DNA from: CAVTOO01 sp963736355
GTDB taxonomy: Bacteria > Pseudomonadota > Alphaproteobacteria > Rhizobiales > Xanthobacteraceae
NCBI GenBank assembly: GCA_963736355.1
Contig: CAVTOO010000004.1
Span: forward strand, 62,001-126,000
Length of the DNA stretch: 64,000 nt
Direction of reading: 5' to 3'
The position numbers and the translations under genes are program-made. Shown piece after piece: positions 55,675-64,000 of this stretch. Each line of letters starts with the position of its first letter. Position 1 is the stretch's first letter. The notes below the pieces were generated by a model. The model searched no databases. It was not told where the DNA came from and worked only from the letters and a program-made list of their open reading frames with translations.

Positions 55675-57140
55675 TTAGCGAGAAGCAACGTTGCGCGCGC
55701 TGAAATCGAGCGTCGGCAGCTGTGCCAGCGCAGCGCCCGAGAACCGCTCGGCGACGAGGCCACCCTGCGGATCGGCGGAGAACGTCATGACCACGCTCTT
55801 GCGCGGCTTCTGCATCTGGGTGCGCAGGGCCGTCATGTCGGCGTCGCCGAGGCTCGTCGTCGTCAGATAATGATGCGCGTTCGGCGCCAGCATGATGGCG
55901 CGCGTCCAGGGCTTGCGGCCCGCCGAGGTTTCGGTCGCGCGCGTCCTCGGGCTGATATTGAGGCTGGCTTGCTGTGCTGATGCGGACAAGTCCGTTGCCG
56001 AAGTCTCGCCGCGGCCCTGCAGCGCGCGGAAGGACGGCACGGGGGCGCTTGCGGTGACGACCTGCGCCGCCGGGCGGATCGCAGGCGCGTAAGCCATTGC
56101 TTGTGAAACATTGGCCTGAGAGATCGCGGCGGTCGGGGCGCGGTCTGCGGCGGCCAGCACCAGCGCGCGCCTTGCGTCGTTCTGGTTGCTCGACCGGGGC
56201 ATCGTCCCAGAAGCCGCGTGAATTGATGATGTCGGCGGGGTTCTGCGGAGCCTGCGGCGCAGGCACGGTCCGCGACGGGGCTGCAGAAGCAACCTGATAG
56301 GCGGCCTGCGGTCGCGCACGCGGCATCGGAACGGCGTCGGCGGTCGCGGTGTTGGCTGCGACGGCCGTGGAACGGGAAGCGGCCGGTGCCTCGTCCTCGT
56401 CGTCATTGCTCTGCTTCTTGCCGAACAGCGAGGCGAGGAAAGTCTTGCCCGAAGCTCCCGCATCGCCGCCACTGGCATTACGACGCTCAAGGTCCGCCTG
56501 CGCCAGCGCGTAGCCGGACAGCGGCGTCCCATCGGCCGGCAGATGCACGGTACGACCATCAGGGAACAACCGCACCAGCTGTTCGCGCGACAGGCGCGGC
56601 CAGGCGCGGACATTGCCGACGTCGAGATGGACGAAAGGCGATCCGGAGGTGGGGTAGAAGCCGACGCCGCCGCGCTGCAGCTTCAGGCCGGCGAAGCGAA
56701 TCTCGTTCGAGCGAGACGCCCGGAATGAAGAAATCCATGGCCATGCCCTGCATATGCAGCGAGTGGCGCGCAACGCCGGACGAGCGGCGGCGGAGCATGG
56801 AGTTGGTGGCGGGGGCGCGGTAGGCGGAAATGATCTGGATCGGCTGCTTGCCGTCGACGTCGCGGTAGACTTCCCAGAGGATGTCGAACAGCCGCGGGGC
56901 CATCTTGGTCTGGTCCTGGGAACGCCAGTCGCGCAGGAACCAGTTGAGTTTCTTCAGGCCCTCTTCGTCATAGCGCCCGTCGCGCTTGAACGTGACAGTG
57001 AGGGTTTCCTCGGAATGGGTGTGGTAAAAACTCAGCGTGCGGGTATCGGGAACGGCGGTGGCGTCACGGACAGTACCGGCGAGCACCAGAAGCAGCGCCG
57101 ACGACACGGCAGCTCTCCAGCCGACGCGCGGAAGCGACAT
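55675..57140 (-). CDS. DUF882 / M15-type murein endopeptidase (YcbK-like) with long C-terminal extension, two +1 shifts
   Basis: 487 residues after two corrections (about 56708 and 56184-56185). After a signal peptide comes the peptidase domain: LSFYHTHSEETLTVTFKRDG, DGKQPIQIISAYRAPATNSM, the metal site RHSLHMQGMAMDFF and SPFVHLDVGNVR (His/Asp/His set of the D,D-peptidase M15 group). Beyond about residue 200 the chain is Pro/Ala-rich and low complexity, ending with MLAPNAHHYLTTTSLG and DPQGGLVAERFSGAALAQLP. It should cut peptidoglycan cross-links in the periplasm. The next gene upstream on the same strand is an L,D-transpeptidase, so the two may form a wall-remodelling pair. Confidence 0.85.
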
Positions 57141-57331
57141 ACAAACAGCCGTGTGCGTGAAACGACCCGCCACCAAACAAACCCGCCAGACTTCTGATCC
57201 GAAAATTCGGTTGAAACTTCGGAGAGACCTGCAGCCCCACGCGGCAGGTACGATGCGACCCTAGACCTTACCGGTTAACCGAACTTTGACGGCTTCCGGC
57301 TGCGGTCCGTTATACCCAAGTACCGGAAGAC

Positions 57332-57370
57332 TATGGCAAAAAATGGCCCGGCAGGGGAGTCCTGCCGGGC
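57332..57370 (-). terminator. Rho-independent terminator of the L,D-transpeptidase gene
   Basis: Ten-base arms gcccggcagg and cctgccgggc (57346-57355, 57361-57370) with a five-base loop, followed on the minus strand by attttttgcc. It lies about 48 bases after the stop. Confidence 0.85.
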
Positions 57371-57417
57371 CTGTGGTTAACAGCGAAATGGGGCGCCGGG
57401 AGGCGCTTTCAGCGCCT

Positions 57418-59463
57418 TTAGCGGGTGTAGATGCGCCTGTTGTTGGTTTGGCGAGGCACAGGGGCCGGCGGCGTCGGAGCGCCGAACAGACGCTCCAGGA
57501 ACGAGGGGCCGCCGGAGCCGGCATAGCCGCCTGCACCCGCGAAGGCGACGCCCTGCGGGAGCGTCACGGCCGGGCGGCTGTAGTTCGGCTGCGCACGCTC
57601 AATGGCGATATCGGCGACCTTGCGCTCGCTGCCTTTCAGCAGCGCGATCATGCGGGCGTCACGGCCATAGATGTCCTTGCGTGTCTCAAGCTTGCCGTCA
57701 TCGTTCACGAACGCCGTGTGATAGACGATGTGCACCGGGATCGGCGTCGTCAGATTGATGTTGAGTTCGCTGTTGCCGTACATGCTGCGGATGCGCGCGG
57801 CGGTGTACTTCTCGGTCGGGTTGGTGATGCCGAGCAGCACTTCCGCATACTGATCCGGGTTCTGTACGCGCATGCAGCCGTGGCTGAAGGCGCGCTCGTC
57901 ACGGGCGAACAGGTTCTTGTCCGGCGTGTCGTGCTGATAGACCAGGAATTTGTTGGGGAAATTGAAGCGGATGCGGCCGAGCGCGTTGCGCTCGCCCGGC
58001 GGCTGCGAGATGTGCACGCTGCCGTCGCGGTTCTGCGTCAGACGCAGGCCCATGCGCTCGAGCACCGTCGGGTCCTGCTGCAGGGCCGGCAGATATTCGT
58101 TGTAGATGATCGAGGGCGGCACGTTCCATGTCGGGTTGACCGTGATGTACTTCATCGTCTCGGTCATTTCCGGCGTCGCCTTGGACGGCAAGCCTGTGAC
58201 GACGCGCGTCGACCACACCTGCTTGTCGTGCTGGCGCACGCGCAGCGTGAATTCCGGGATGTTGAGCATGACATAGGCGTTGCCGATCTTGGCTTCGCCA
58301 AGCTCGCGCGGCAGCCAGCGCCAGCGTTCCATGTTGATGATCAGCGCATCGACGACATTGACCTTCGCCTCGGTCGGGTTGAGCAGGCGCAGCGTCGCAT
58401 TGCCGATCACGCCGTCCGCCTTGACTCCCTTTTCCTTCTGCAGCGCCTTCACTGCATCGACGAGCGCGCCTTCGTAATTATCGCCGGTGTCCTCGGTGAT
58501 GCTCAGCCGCTCGCGCAGCAGCGGCACGCGCGAATCCTTGGCCCCCGGACGCAGCGACTTGCCTTCAGGAATGCGGACAACCTTCGGTTCGGCGCCGGGG
58601 GCCTGACCGCGCGCTTCCGCGAGCTTGGCCTTCAGCGCCTTGTAGCCGGCATGCGGCGGCGAGAACGCGTCGAGCGTCGCCGCCATGTCCTTTGACGCAG
58701 CGAAGCTGCTGAGCGCTTCGGCAATGTCGAGCCCATGGTCGGGATAGGCGATGTCGGCGCTGATGCGTGAATAGTGCACGCGGCCGGACTGCGCATGGCG
58801 CGCATAGTCGAGCAGGCTCGCCGTGAGCTTGAGTTCGGCATCGGCCTTGGCGTCCGCCGTCGCAGCAGCGGCAAGATCCGGCACCGGATATTCGTTGGCA
58901 TCGAGACCGTCGGTGTCGGCCGCCTTCAGCCGCGCGATCGCCTTCGTTGCGCGCGCCGACACGGCGCCGTTTTCAGTCCAGAGCGGCGCGAAGTCGCGCG
59001 CGGTGTAGAACGTCTCGACCGCGGCCTTTTCGCCCTTGCGGTCGAAATAGCGCGATGTCTTGGCGCCGAGAATGTCGCGCAGGCGATCGGCCACCGGCTG
59101 ATCTGCTGCCGCCACTCGCGATGCTTGCGCGACAGGAGCGGCGGGTTGCGGCGCGGTGGTGGTCTGCGTCACTGGCGCAGCTGCGGGTTCCGCAGGCTTG
59201 GCGGCTTCCGTCTTCGCGGGTTCGGATTTGGCAGGTTCAGTCGCCTGCGCCGCCGGAGCGGGTGTCGCGGGTTTGATATCGGCTGCGGTCGGCGGCGGCA
59301 CATTGGCCGGCTCGGGCACGGGAACAGCCGCCTCGATCGCCAGATTGGAAGCGCCGTTCGCGGGCGCATTCACGGTCTGGGCGTAAGCAGCGGTGGAGAC
59401 GAAGGCAGCGACCACAGTAGCAAGGACGCGGTCGTAGCCGAGGCTCTGCGAGAAAAAGCGCAT
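57418..59463 (-). CDS. L,D-transpeptidase (YcbB/LdtD-like)
   Basis: 681 residues from ATG 59463 (gaggg eight bases upstream; ATG 59469 is too close to it). Signal peptide, then an Ala/Pro-rich linker (about residues 30-110), a scaffold domain, a peptidoglycan-binding motif (DAVKALQKEKGVKADGVIGN), and the YkuD catalytic domain with the His/Cys of SHGCMRVQNPDQYAEVLLG. It forms 3-3 cross-links or attaches proteins to murein. Followed by the DUF882 endopeptidase gene; a strong terminator separates them. Confidence 0.9.
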   Translation of the reverse strand: MRFFSQSLGYDRVLATVVAAFVSTAAYAQTVNAPANGASNLAIEAAVPVPEPANVPPPTAADIKPATPAPAAQATEPAKSEPAKTEAAKPAEPAAAPVTQTTTAPQPAAPVAQASRVAAADQPVADRLRDILGAKTSRYFDRKGEKAAVETFYTARDFAPLWTENGAVSARATKAIARLKAADTDGLDANEYPVPDLAAAATADAKADAELKLTASLLDYARHAQSGRVHYSRISADIAYPDHGLDIAEALSSFAASKDMAATLDAFSPPHAGYKALKAKLAEARGQAPGAEPKVVRIPEGKSLRPGAKDSRVPLLRERLSITEDTGDNYEGALVDAVKALQKEKGVKADGVIGNATLRLLNPTEAKVNVVDALIINMERWRWLPRELGEAKIGNAYVMLNIPEFTLRVRQHDKQVWSTRVVTGLPSKATPEMTETMKYITVNPTWNVPPSIIYNEYLPALQQDPTVLERMGLRLTQNRDGSVHISQPPGERNALGRIRFNFPNKFLVYQHDTPDKNLFARDERAFSHGCMRVQNPDQYAEVLLGITNPTEKYTAARIRSMYGNSELNINLTTPIPVHIVYHTAFVNDDGKLETRKDIYGRDARMIALLKGSERKVADIAIERAQPNYSRPAVTLPQGVAFAGAGGYAGSGGPSFLERLFGAPTPPAPVPRQTNNRRIYTR

Positions 59464-59680
59464 TCCCATCACCCTCTCAATTTCCAATTTCCTGGCTCAC
59501 ATCGTCAGCAAGCCGCACGACACTAGGTCGCACTCACCTGAATCGTTCCAAAGAACGATACACGGTTTTGCACGGCTTCTGCGTCACATGACGTCGAAAA
59601 GACGTCAACATCCCGCGAGTTGCAACGGTTTGCGACGAAACGGCGCGCTTTCTTGGCCGCCTGTCACCGCAAGGCAACGG

Positions 59681-61190
59681 TTAATTCGGCTCACTCTCGG
59701 ATGCTGCAATGCCGTCGATCGTTTCCAACTTCCGGTAGAGCGTGGAACGCCCGATCCGCAGCCGCCGGGCGACTTCCGACATCTGCCCGCGATAATGCGT
59801 GATGGCGAAACGGATCACTTCGGCTTCGATGTCGTCCATCGGGCGGACTTCGCCGTCCGGCGTCAGCAGGGCCATTTGACCCGGAGCTGATGAGACCGCG
59901 CGCGGGAACGGTACTTCATTACCGGTTGCCGCCATCGGCGGTGAATGGATCTCCGGCGCCATCGCAGTGTGCAGCCGCAACGGCTCCATCCCTTCGTGGG
60001 ATGCGACGACCGGCCCGATGATCTGGGCGAAGTCCTGCGCCGTCAGTTCATCGCCGTCGCTCATGACCACGGCGCGATAGAGCGCGTTCTCAAGCTGGCG
60101 GACGTTGCCCTGCCAGGGGGCCGCATTGAGCAGCGCCAGCGCTTCGGCGCTGATCGATGTGATCGCGCGATTTTCCTCGGCGCTGAAGCGCGCCAGGAAA
60201 TGCCGGACCAGGTGCGGGATGTCCTCGCGCCGCGCGCGCAGCGGCGGCACCGTCAATCGGCAGCACATGCAGGCGGTAGAACAGATCTTCGCGGAAATGT
60301 CCGGCCTTCACCTGATCGAGCAGAAGGCGATTGGTCGCCGAGATGATGCGCACGTCGACCTTGACCGGCTTGCGGCCGCCGACAGGTTCGACCTCGCCTT
60401 GCTGAACGGCGCGCAGAAGCTTGACCTGCGCGGCGAGCGGCAATTCGCCGATTTCGTCGAGAAACAGCGTGCCGCCCGAGGCTTCGACGAACTTGCCGGC
60501 GTGACGTTCGGTGGCGCCGGTGAAGGATCCCTTTTCATGGCCGAACAGAATCGACTCGACGAGGTTGTCGGGGATCGCGCCGCAATTGACCGCGACGAAC
60601 GGCTTCGACGCGCGTTCGCCCGAGCCGTGGATGGCGCGCGCAATCAATTCCTTGCCGACGCCGGATTCGCCTTCGATCAGCACCGGAATGCTGGACGCAG
60701 CGGCGCGTTCGGCAGTCTTGAGTGCCTGCGCCATGGCGCCGGAGCGCGTGATGATGTCGGCGAAGGTGAGCCGGCCTTCGCGGCTGTGACGGATGCGCTG
60801 CAATTCGCCCTTGAGCGCGTTGGCGTTGAGCGCGTTGCGCAAGCTGACCTGCAATCGTTCGATGCCGACCGGCTTGACGACGAAGTCGTGGGCGCCGGCG
60901 CGCATCGCGGACACCACATTGTCGATGCCGCCATGGGCGGTCTGCACGATCACCGGCACGGCGATTCCGGCCTCGCGCATCTTTGCCAGCACGCCCAGCC
61001 CGTCGAGGCCCGGCATCACCAGATCGAGCACCATCGCTTCAATGCTGGGCCCATCCGGCGCCGTCAGCATGGCGACGGCCGCGTCTCCGCTGTCAGCCGT
61101 CAGCGCCGTGTAACCCGAGCGCTGCACCATGTTTTCGATCAGGCGGCGTTGCACCGGATCGTCGTCGGCAATCAGAATAGTTTCGGGCAT
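59681..61190 (-). CDS. Sigma54-dependent response regulator (NtrC family), +1 shift
   Basis: 502 residues after correction. Receiver domain (1-120) with ILIADDDPVQRRLIENMV and phosphoacceptor Asp in AMVLDLVMPGLDGLGVLAKM; AAA+ domain with Walker A GESGVGKELIARAI, the sigma54-contacting loop GSFTGATERH, Walker B FLDEIGELPL; and a Fis-type HTH at the C-terminus (ARRLRIGRSTLYRKLE). The loop reads GSFTGA, close to the canonical GAFTGA. The break is at about 60255-60257; the repaired sense is RLHVLPLTVPPLRARREDIP. No cognate histidine kinase is adjacent and its targets are unknown. Confidence 0.87.
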
Positions 61191-61405
61191 TGCGGTCCTG
61201 ACAGTCCCTTGCGGGACGCATACGCCCGCTGTTCCAATTCGGGGCACTGTCGCCGACCCGGCTTAACGCATCATTAAATGTCGCAAATCCTCCACAGGCT
61301 TTGCCGGGAGGGATCGGAAGCGCGGGACGATCAATAAATGGCGTCGCGCGCGATGGCGTGCAGCGGTGAACGTCAGCTTGAAAATTCAGGGGCCGCGCGC
61401 TTCGC

Positions 61406-61750
61406 TCAATCGCGGCGCGTCATGCTCTGGACGAACTGCACGGCTTCGTCGGGCTCGATCAGAAGCGACAGCACGATGCCGATGCCGGTCATGAATCCGG
61501 CCATGTCGAGCAGGCCAAGACGGGAGCCAGAACTCAGGCTCGTGCGCCAGGCGCAGAACGCGGCGGCGGCCGCAGCCGCGAACAGCACGGTGGCGACGAC
61601 CGGTGCGAGCCATTGCTGTGGCAGCCACGTCCGGCCGAGCGCGGCCGCGGTGACAGCCAGCGTCAGCGCTGCAATCAGAAGGAACTTCGGCGCGGTGTCC
61701 GACCATGCCGCGGGGCCGGCTGCCCGCCGGTTGCCTGGTATGAGGTTCAT
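61406..61750 (-). CDS. Small hypothetical membrane protein
   Basis: 114 residues from ATG 61750 behind a strong gggagg. Three hydrophobic segments: FLLIAALTLAVTAAALG, LAPVVATVLFAAAAAAAF and LGLLDMAGFMTGIGIVLS, with a polar C-terminus (LLIEPDEAVQFVQSMTRRD). I do not recognise a family. It is divergent from the helix-turn-helix gene at 61846. Confidence 0.68.
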   Translation of the reverse strand: MNLIPGNRRAAGPAAWSDTAPKFLLIAALTLAVTAAALGRTWLPQQWLAPVVATVLFAAAAAAAFCAWRTSLSSGSRLGLLDMAGFMTGIGIVLSLLIEPDEAVQFVQSMTRRD

Positions 61751-61845
61751 AAGACCCTCCCTGCACATTGCTCGCAGCGACAACCCGCCCGCTTTGTGCT
61801 AGGAAATTAGCGTGCGGGATATTCAGTTAGGATAGTTTCGTAATC

Positions 61846-62214
61846 ATGAAACGCCCGAAAAATCAAGCAGAAGCGGAGTCTGTCGGCATGCGTGCGACAA
61901 AACCGGCGACGGATGGGGGCGTGGTGACCAAGCCCGCGATGGACGCCAAGCACATGCGCAAACAGGCGGGTGGCTGGCTGAAGGAATTGCGCGCGGCGGC
62001 GGGCCTGTCGCAAATCGATCTCGCGGCGCGGCTTGGCCTGAAATACTACACTTTCGTGTCGCAGGTTGAGAACGGCTTCGGTCGCGTGCCGACCGAGTCG
62101 ATGGCGAACTGGGCGGACGCGCTCGGTGTCGAGCCGTCAGCGTTCGCGCGTCATCTCCTGTCGTTTTATGAGCCGGAAATGTACCGGCTGTTGTTTGGGA
62201 GTCAGAAGTCATGA
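61846..62214 (+). CDS. XRE-type helix-turn-helix regulator
   Basis: 122 residues. The HTH lies at about residues 40-95 (LKELRAAAGLSQIDLAARLG, KYYTFVSQVENGFGRVPTES), the Cro/C1 pattern, with a short disordered N-terminus rich in Lys and Thr. The start overlaps no other gene; an in-frame ATG at 61888 is possible. The next gene overlaps its stop by four bases, so the two are probably functionally linked. Confidence 0.8.
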   Translation: MKRPKNQAEAESVGMRATKPATDGGVVTKPAMDAKHMRKQAGGWLKELRAAAGLSQIDLAARLGLKYYTFVSQVENGFGRVPTESMANWADALGVEPSAFARHLLSFYEPEMYRLLFGSQKS

Positions 62215-62657
62215 ACGTCATCGCGTTCAAGCCTGATCTGCGCAGCGATCGCTGGCGTCGGCAGGAATTGCAGCAAATCGTGACCGCGCTGGGTCCGGCG
62301 CTGCGCGCCGATCCGTCGCGCGGCTGGGAAACCGGTTCGACCGAAACCGGCGATCCGCAATTCTACCTGCTTGGCGCGGAGCCGGATGTCGCCTGCGAAA
62401 TGTGCATCTCGCGGGTCGGCTCGGTTTATGTGCTGGAGGACGGCGCCGGCCGCGTGCTGTTCGACTGTACAAATCTTGCGACGCTCGGTGAAAAGGCTGT
62501 CGCATTCCTGCGCCATGATCGCGGCCAGATCATCGCGAGCTTGACGCTGGCATGGGTGGGTTTCCGTCATTTTGTTCACGACAAGGTCGAAGCGCTGATG
62601 GCCGAGGGCGAAGACGTGCTAATCCACTTCGCACCGCAACTCGCGGCTTTTGTCTGA
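62211..62657 (+). CDS. Hypothetical protein coupled to the XRE regulator
   Basis: 148 residues, starting inside the stop of the upstream HTH gene (ATGA overlap). An alpha/beta profile with FKPDLRSDRWRRQELQQIVT, DPQFYLLGAEPDVACEMCIS (two Cys), VGSVYVLEDGAGRVLFDCTN. The resemblance to conserved Bradyrhizobiaceae proteins of unknown function is by impression only. Since it is always-coupled here, it may be a partner or effector of the regulator. Confidence 0.7.
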   Translation: MNVIAFKPDLRSDRWRRQELQQIVTALGPALRADPSRGWETGSTETGDPQFYLLGAEPDVACEMCISRVGSVYVLEDGAGRVLFDCTNLATLGEKAVAFLRHDRGQIIASLTLAWVGFRHFVHDKVEALMAEGEDVLIHFAPQLAAFV

Positions 62658-62677
62658 TACGGAGAACCTGACCCGAC

Positions 62678-64000
62678 ATGCCCGCACGTTCTGCGACAGC
62701 GCGAGCCGCACGCTCCCGCGTGAAAGCCGCCAAGCCCGCGAAATCAGCCAAAGCCACGACCAAGAAGGCTGTGACCTCCAAGGCTGGCAAGACAGGCAAG
62801 TCTGCCAAGTCCGCACTGCCGGTCTGGGATTTGAGCGCGCTGTATGCGTCGATCGATGCGCCGGAGATCGTGCGCGATCTCGACAAGCTCGACGCCGAGG
62901 CGATCGAATTCGAGAATCGCTACAAGGGACGGCTCGCGGAAGGCGCGGAGAAAGATGGCGGCGGCAACTGGCTTGCAACTGTCGTCCGCCGCTTCGAGGC
63001 GATCGATGATCTCGCCGGCCGGCTCGGGTCCTATGCCGGTCTCGTGCATGCCGGCAACACCGTCGATCCGAAGATCGCGAAATTCTACGGCGACGTGCAG
63101 GAGCGCATCACGGCCTCGTGGACGCATCTCCTGTTCTTCACGCTCGAACTCAATCGCATCGACGACGCCGTTCTGGAACGCGCGATGCAGGCGCCCGCGC
63201 TCGGCCATTACCGGCCGTGGATCGAGGATGTCCGCAAGGAGAAGCCCTATCAGCTCGAAGATCGCGTCGAGCAATTGTTCCATGAAAAATCGATCAGCGG
63301 CTATTCGGCGTGGAATCGCCTGTTCGACGAGACGATCTCGGGCCTGCGCTTCAAGGTCGGCGGCAAGGATCTCGCCATCGAGCCGACGCTGACGCTGCTG
63401 CAGGATCGCAGCGAGGCCAAGCGTAAAGCCGCGGCGCAAGCACTGGCGAAGACCTTCGGCGCCAATGTGAGGCTGTTCACGCTCGTCACCAACACGCTGT
63501 CCAAGGACAAGGAAATCTCCGATCGCTGGCGCGGCTTTGCCGATATCGCCGACGCGCGCCACCTGTCCAATCGCGTCGAGCGCGAGGTTGTCGATGCGCT
63601 GGTGGCATCGGTGCGCGCCGCCTATCCGAAGCTGTCGCATCGCTATTATGCGCTGAAAGCGCGGTGGCTGAAAAAGAAGAAGCTCGCCTCATGGGACCGC
63701 AACGCGCCGTTGCCGTTCGCCGTGCAGCGCCAGATCGGCTGGGACGAGGCGCAGGGCATGGTGCTCAACGCCTATCGTGATTTCTCGCCGCGCATGGCCG
63801 ATGTCGCGGAACGGTTCTTCACCGATCGCTGGATCGACGCACCGGTGCGTCCCGGCAAGGCGCCGGGCGCCTTCGCGCATCCGACCACGCCGTCGGCGCA
63901 TCCGTTCGTGCTGCTCAACTATCAGGGCAAGCCGCGCGACGTGATGACGCTCGCCCATGAACTCGGCCATGGCGTGCATCAGGTGCTGGCCGCGCCGAAT
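62678..64000 (+). CDS. pepF: M3-family oligoendopeptidase PepF (runs off the right edge)
   Basis: At least 441 residues in an unbroken frame; the 3' end is outside the window. The M3 oligoendopeptidase core starts at about residue 48 (LPVWDLSALYASIDAPEIVR), the fold follows (WLKKKKLASWDRNAPLPFAV), and the zinc motif HELGH appears in MTLAHELGHGVHQVL near the edge. Ahead of the core is a Lys/Ala-rich extension of about 45 residues (KAAKPAKSAKATTKKAVTSK) with no signal peptide. It degrades oligopeptides in the cytoplasm. Confidence 0.9.
   Translation, partial: MPARSATARAARSRVKAAKPAKSAKATTKKAVTSKAGKTGKSAKSALPVWDLSALYASIDAPEIVRDLDKLDAEAIEFENRYKGRLAEGAEKDGGGNWLATVVRRFEAIDDLAGRLGSYAGLVHAGNTVDPKIAKFYGDVQERITASWTHLLFFTLELNRIDDAVLERAMQAPALGHYRPWIEDVRKEKPYQLEDRVEQLFHEKSISGYSAWNRLFDETISGLRFKVGGKDLAIEPTLTLLQDRSEAKRKAAAQALAKTFGANVRLFTLVTNTLSKDKEISDRWRGFADIADARHLSNRVEREVVDALVASVRAAYPKLSHRYYALKARWLKKKKLASWDRNAPLPFAVQRQIGWDEAQGMVLNAYRDFSPRMADVAERFFTDRWIDAPVRPGKAPGAFAHPTTPSAHPFVLLNYQGKPRDVMTLAHELGHGVHQVLAAPN

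Noticed and set aside
1..64000. CRISPR arrays, prophage, insertion sequences, rRNA genes
   Set aside because: I saw no regularly spaced direct repeats, transposase or integrase motifs, phage structural genes or rRNA-like sequence.

Overview
The window is high-GC DNA from an alphaproteobacterium of the order Hyphomicrobiales, most likely near Bradyrhizobium, Rhodopseudomonas, Afipia or other Xanthobacteraceae. The grounds are the gene families (CpdR, GapR/DUF2312, DUF1036, DUF1244, a cysteine-free L36, a PodJ-like protein), EcfG-type and RpoH-type promoters, an mmgR/suhB-like small RNA beside an inositol-monophosphatase-family gene, and dispersed intergenic palindromes of the 'gcatgatcccgaaaagtgg' type common in this order.

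Layout. 1-1361: N-terminal part of a large PodJ/SEL1-type protein. 1599-6883: beta-oxidation operon (acyl-CoA dehydrogenase, thiolase, bifunctional hydratase/dehydrogenase), then a cyclase-family hydrolase. 7962-23882: catabolic accessory region with a PotDBCA-type ABC importer, aldehyde dehydrogenase, two GMC oxidoreductases, an enolase-superfamily enzyme, a CysB-like LysR regulator, a TcuA-like flavoprotein and two MmgE/PrpD proteins. 23888-24734: map. 25168-29472: trehalose block (otsB, GH15, otsA), both units preceded by GGAAC-N16-CGTT. 29493-30672: tusA, mobA and tRNA-Ser(GGA). 30.7-33.3 kb: small accessory patch with a decayed and an intact Bug-family receptor and a LapG-like protease. 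33.6-47.4 kb: mixed genes (Tat protein plus ferric-reductase-like membrane protein, rpiB, OYE, two MFS transporters, cspA, glutamine amidotransferase, an HtrA-like pseudo-protease, Hsp20 with an RNA thermometer, lysophospholipase, HisN-like phosphatase). 47.68-64 kb: core-genome block (mmgR-like sRNA, EamA exporter, N-formylglutamate amidohydrolase, cpdR, tRNA-Val(GAC), L36, TPR protein, pyk, DUF1036, DUF1244, gapR, two cell-wall enzymes, a sigma54 response regulator, pepF running off the right edge).

Sixteen single-base frame disruptions occur in fourteen otherwise intact genes, and every one is an extra base (+1); after removing them all fourteen lengths are exact multiples of three. This looks most like insertion-biased assembly error, not gene decay. 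I report those genes as full-length CDS with the shift position stated. Their spans run from the inferred start to the inferred stop.

Most biologically interesting candidates: the uncharacterised carboxylate/alcohol catabolic cluster, the Tat-exported intradiol-fold protein lacking tyrosine ligands paired with a haem membrane protein, the EcfG-controlled trehalose/GH15 block, the RpoH promoter plus ROSE-like thermometer before Hsp20, and the pseudo-protease with a PDZ domain.
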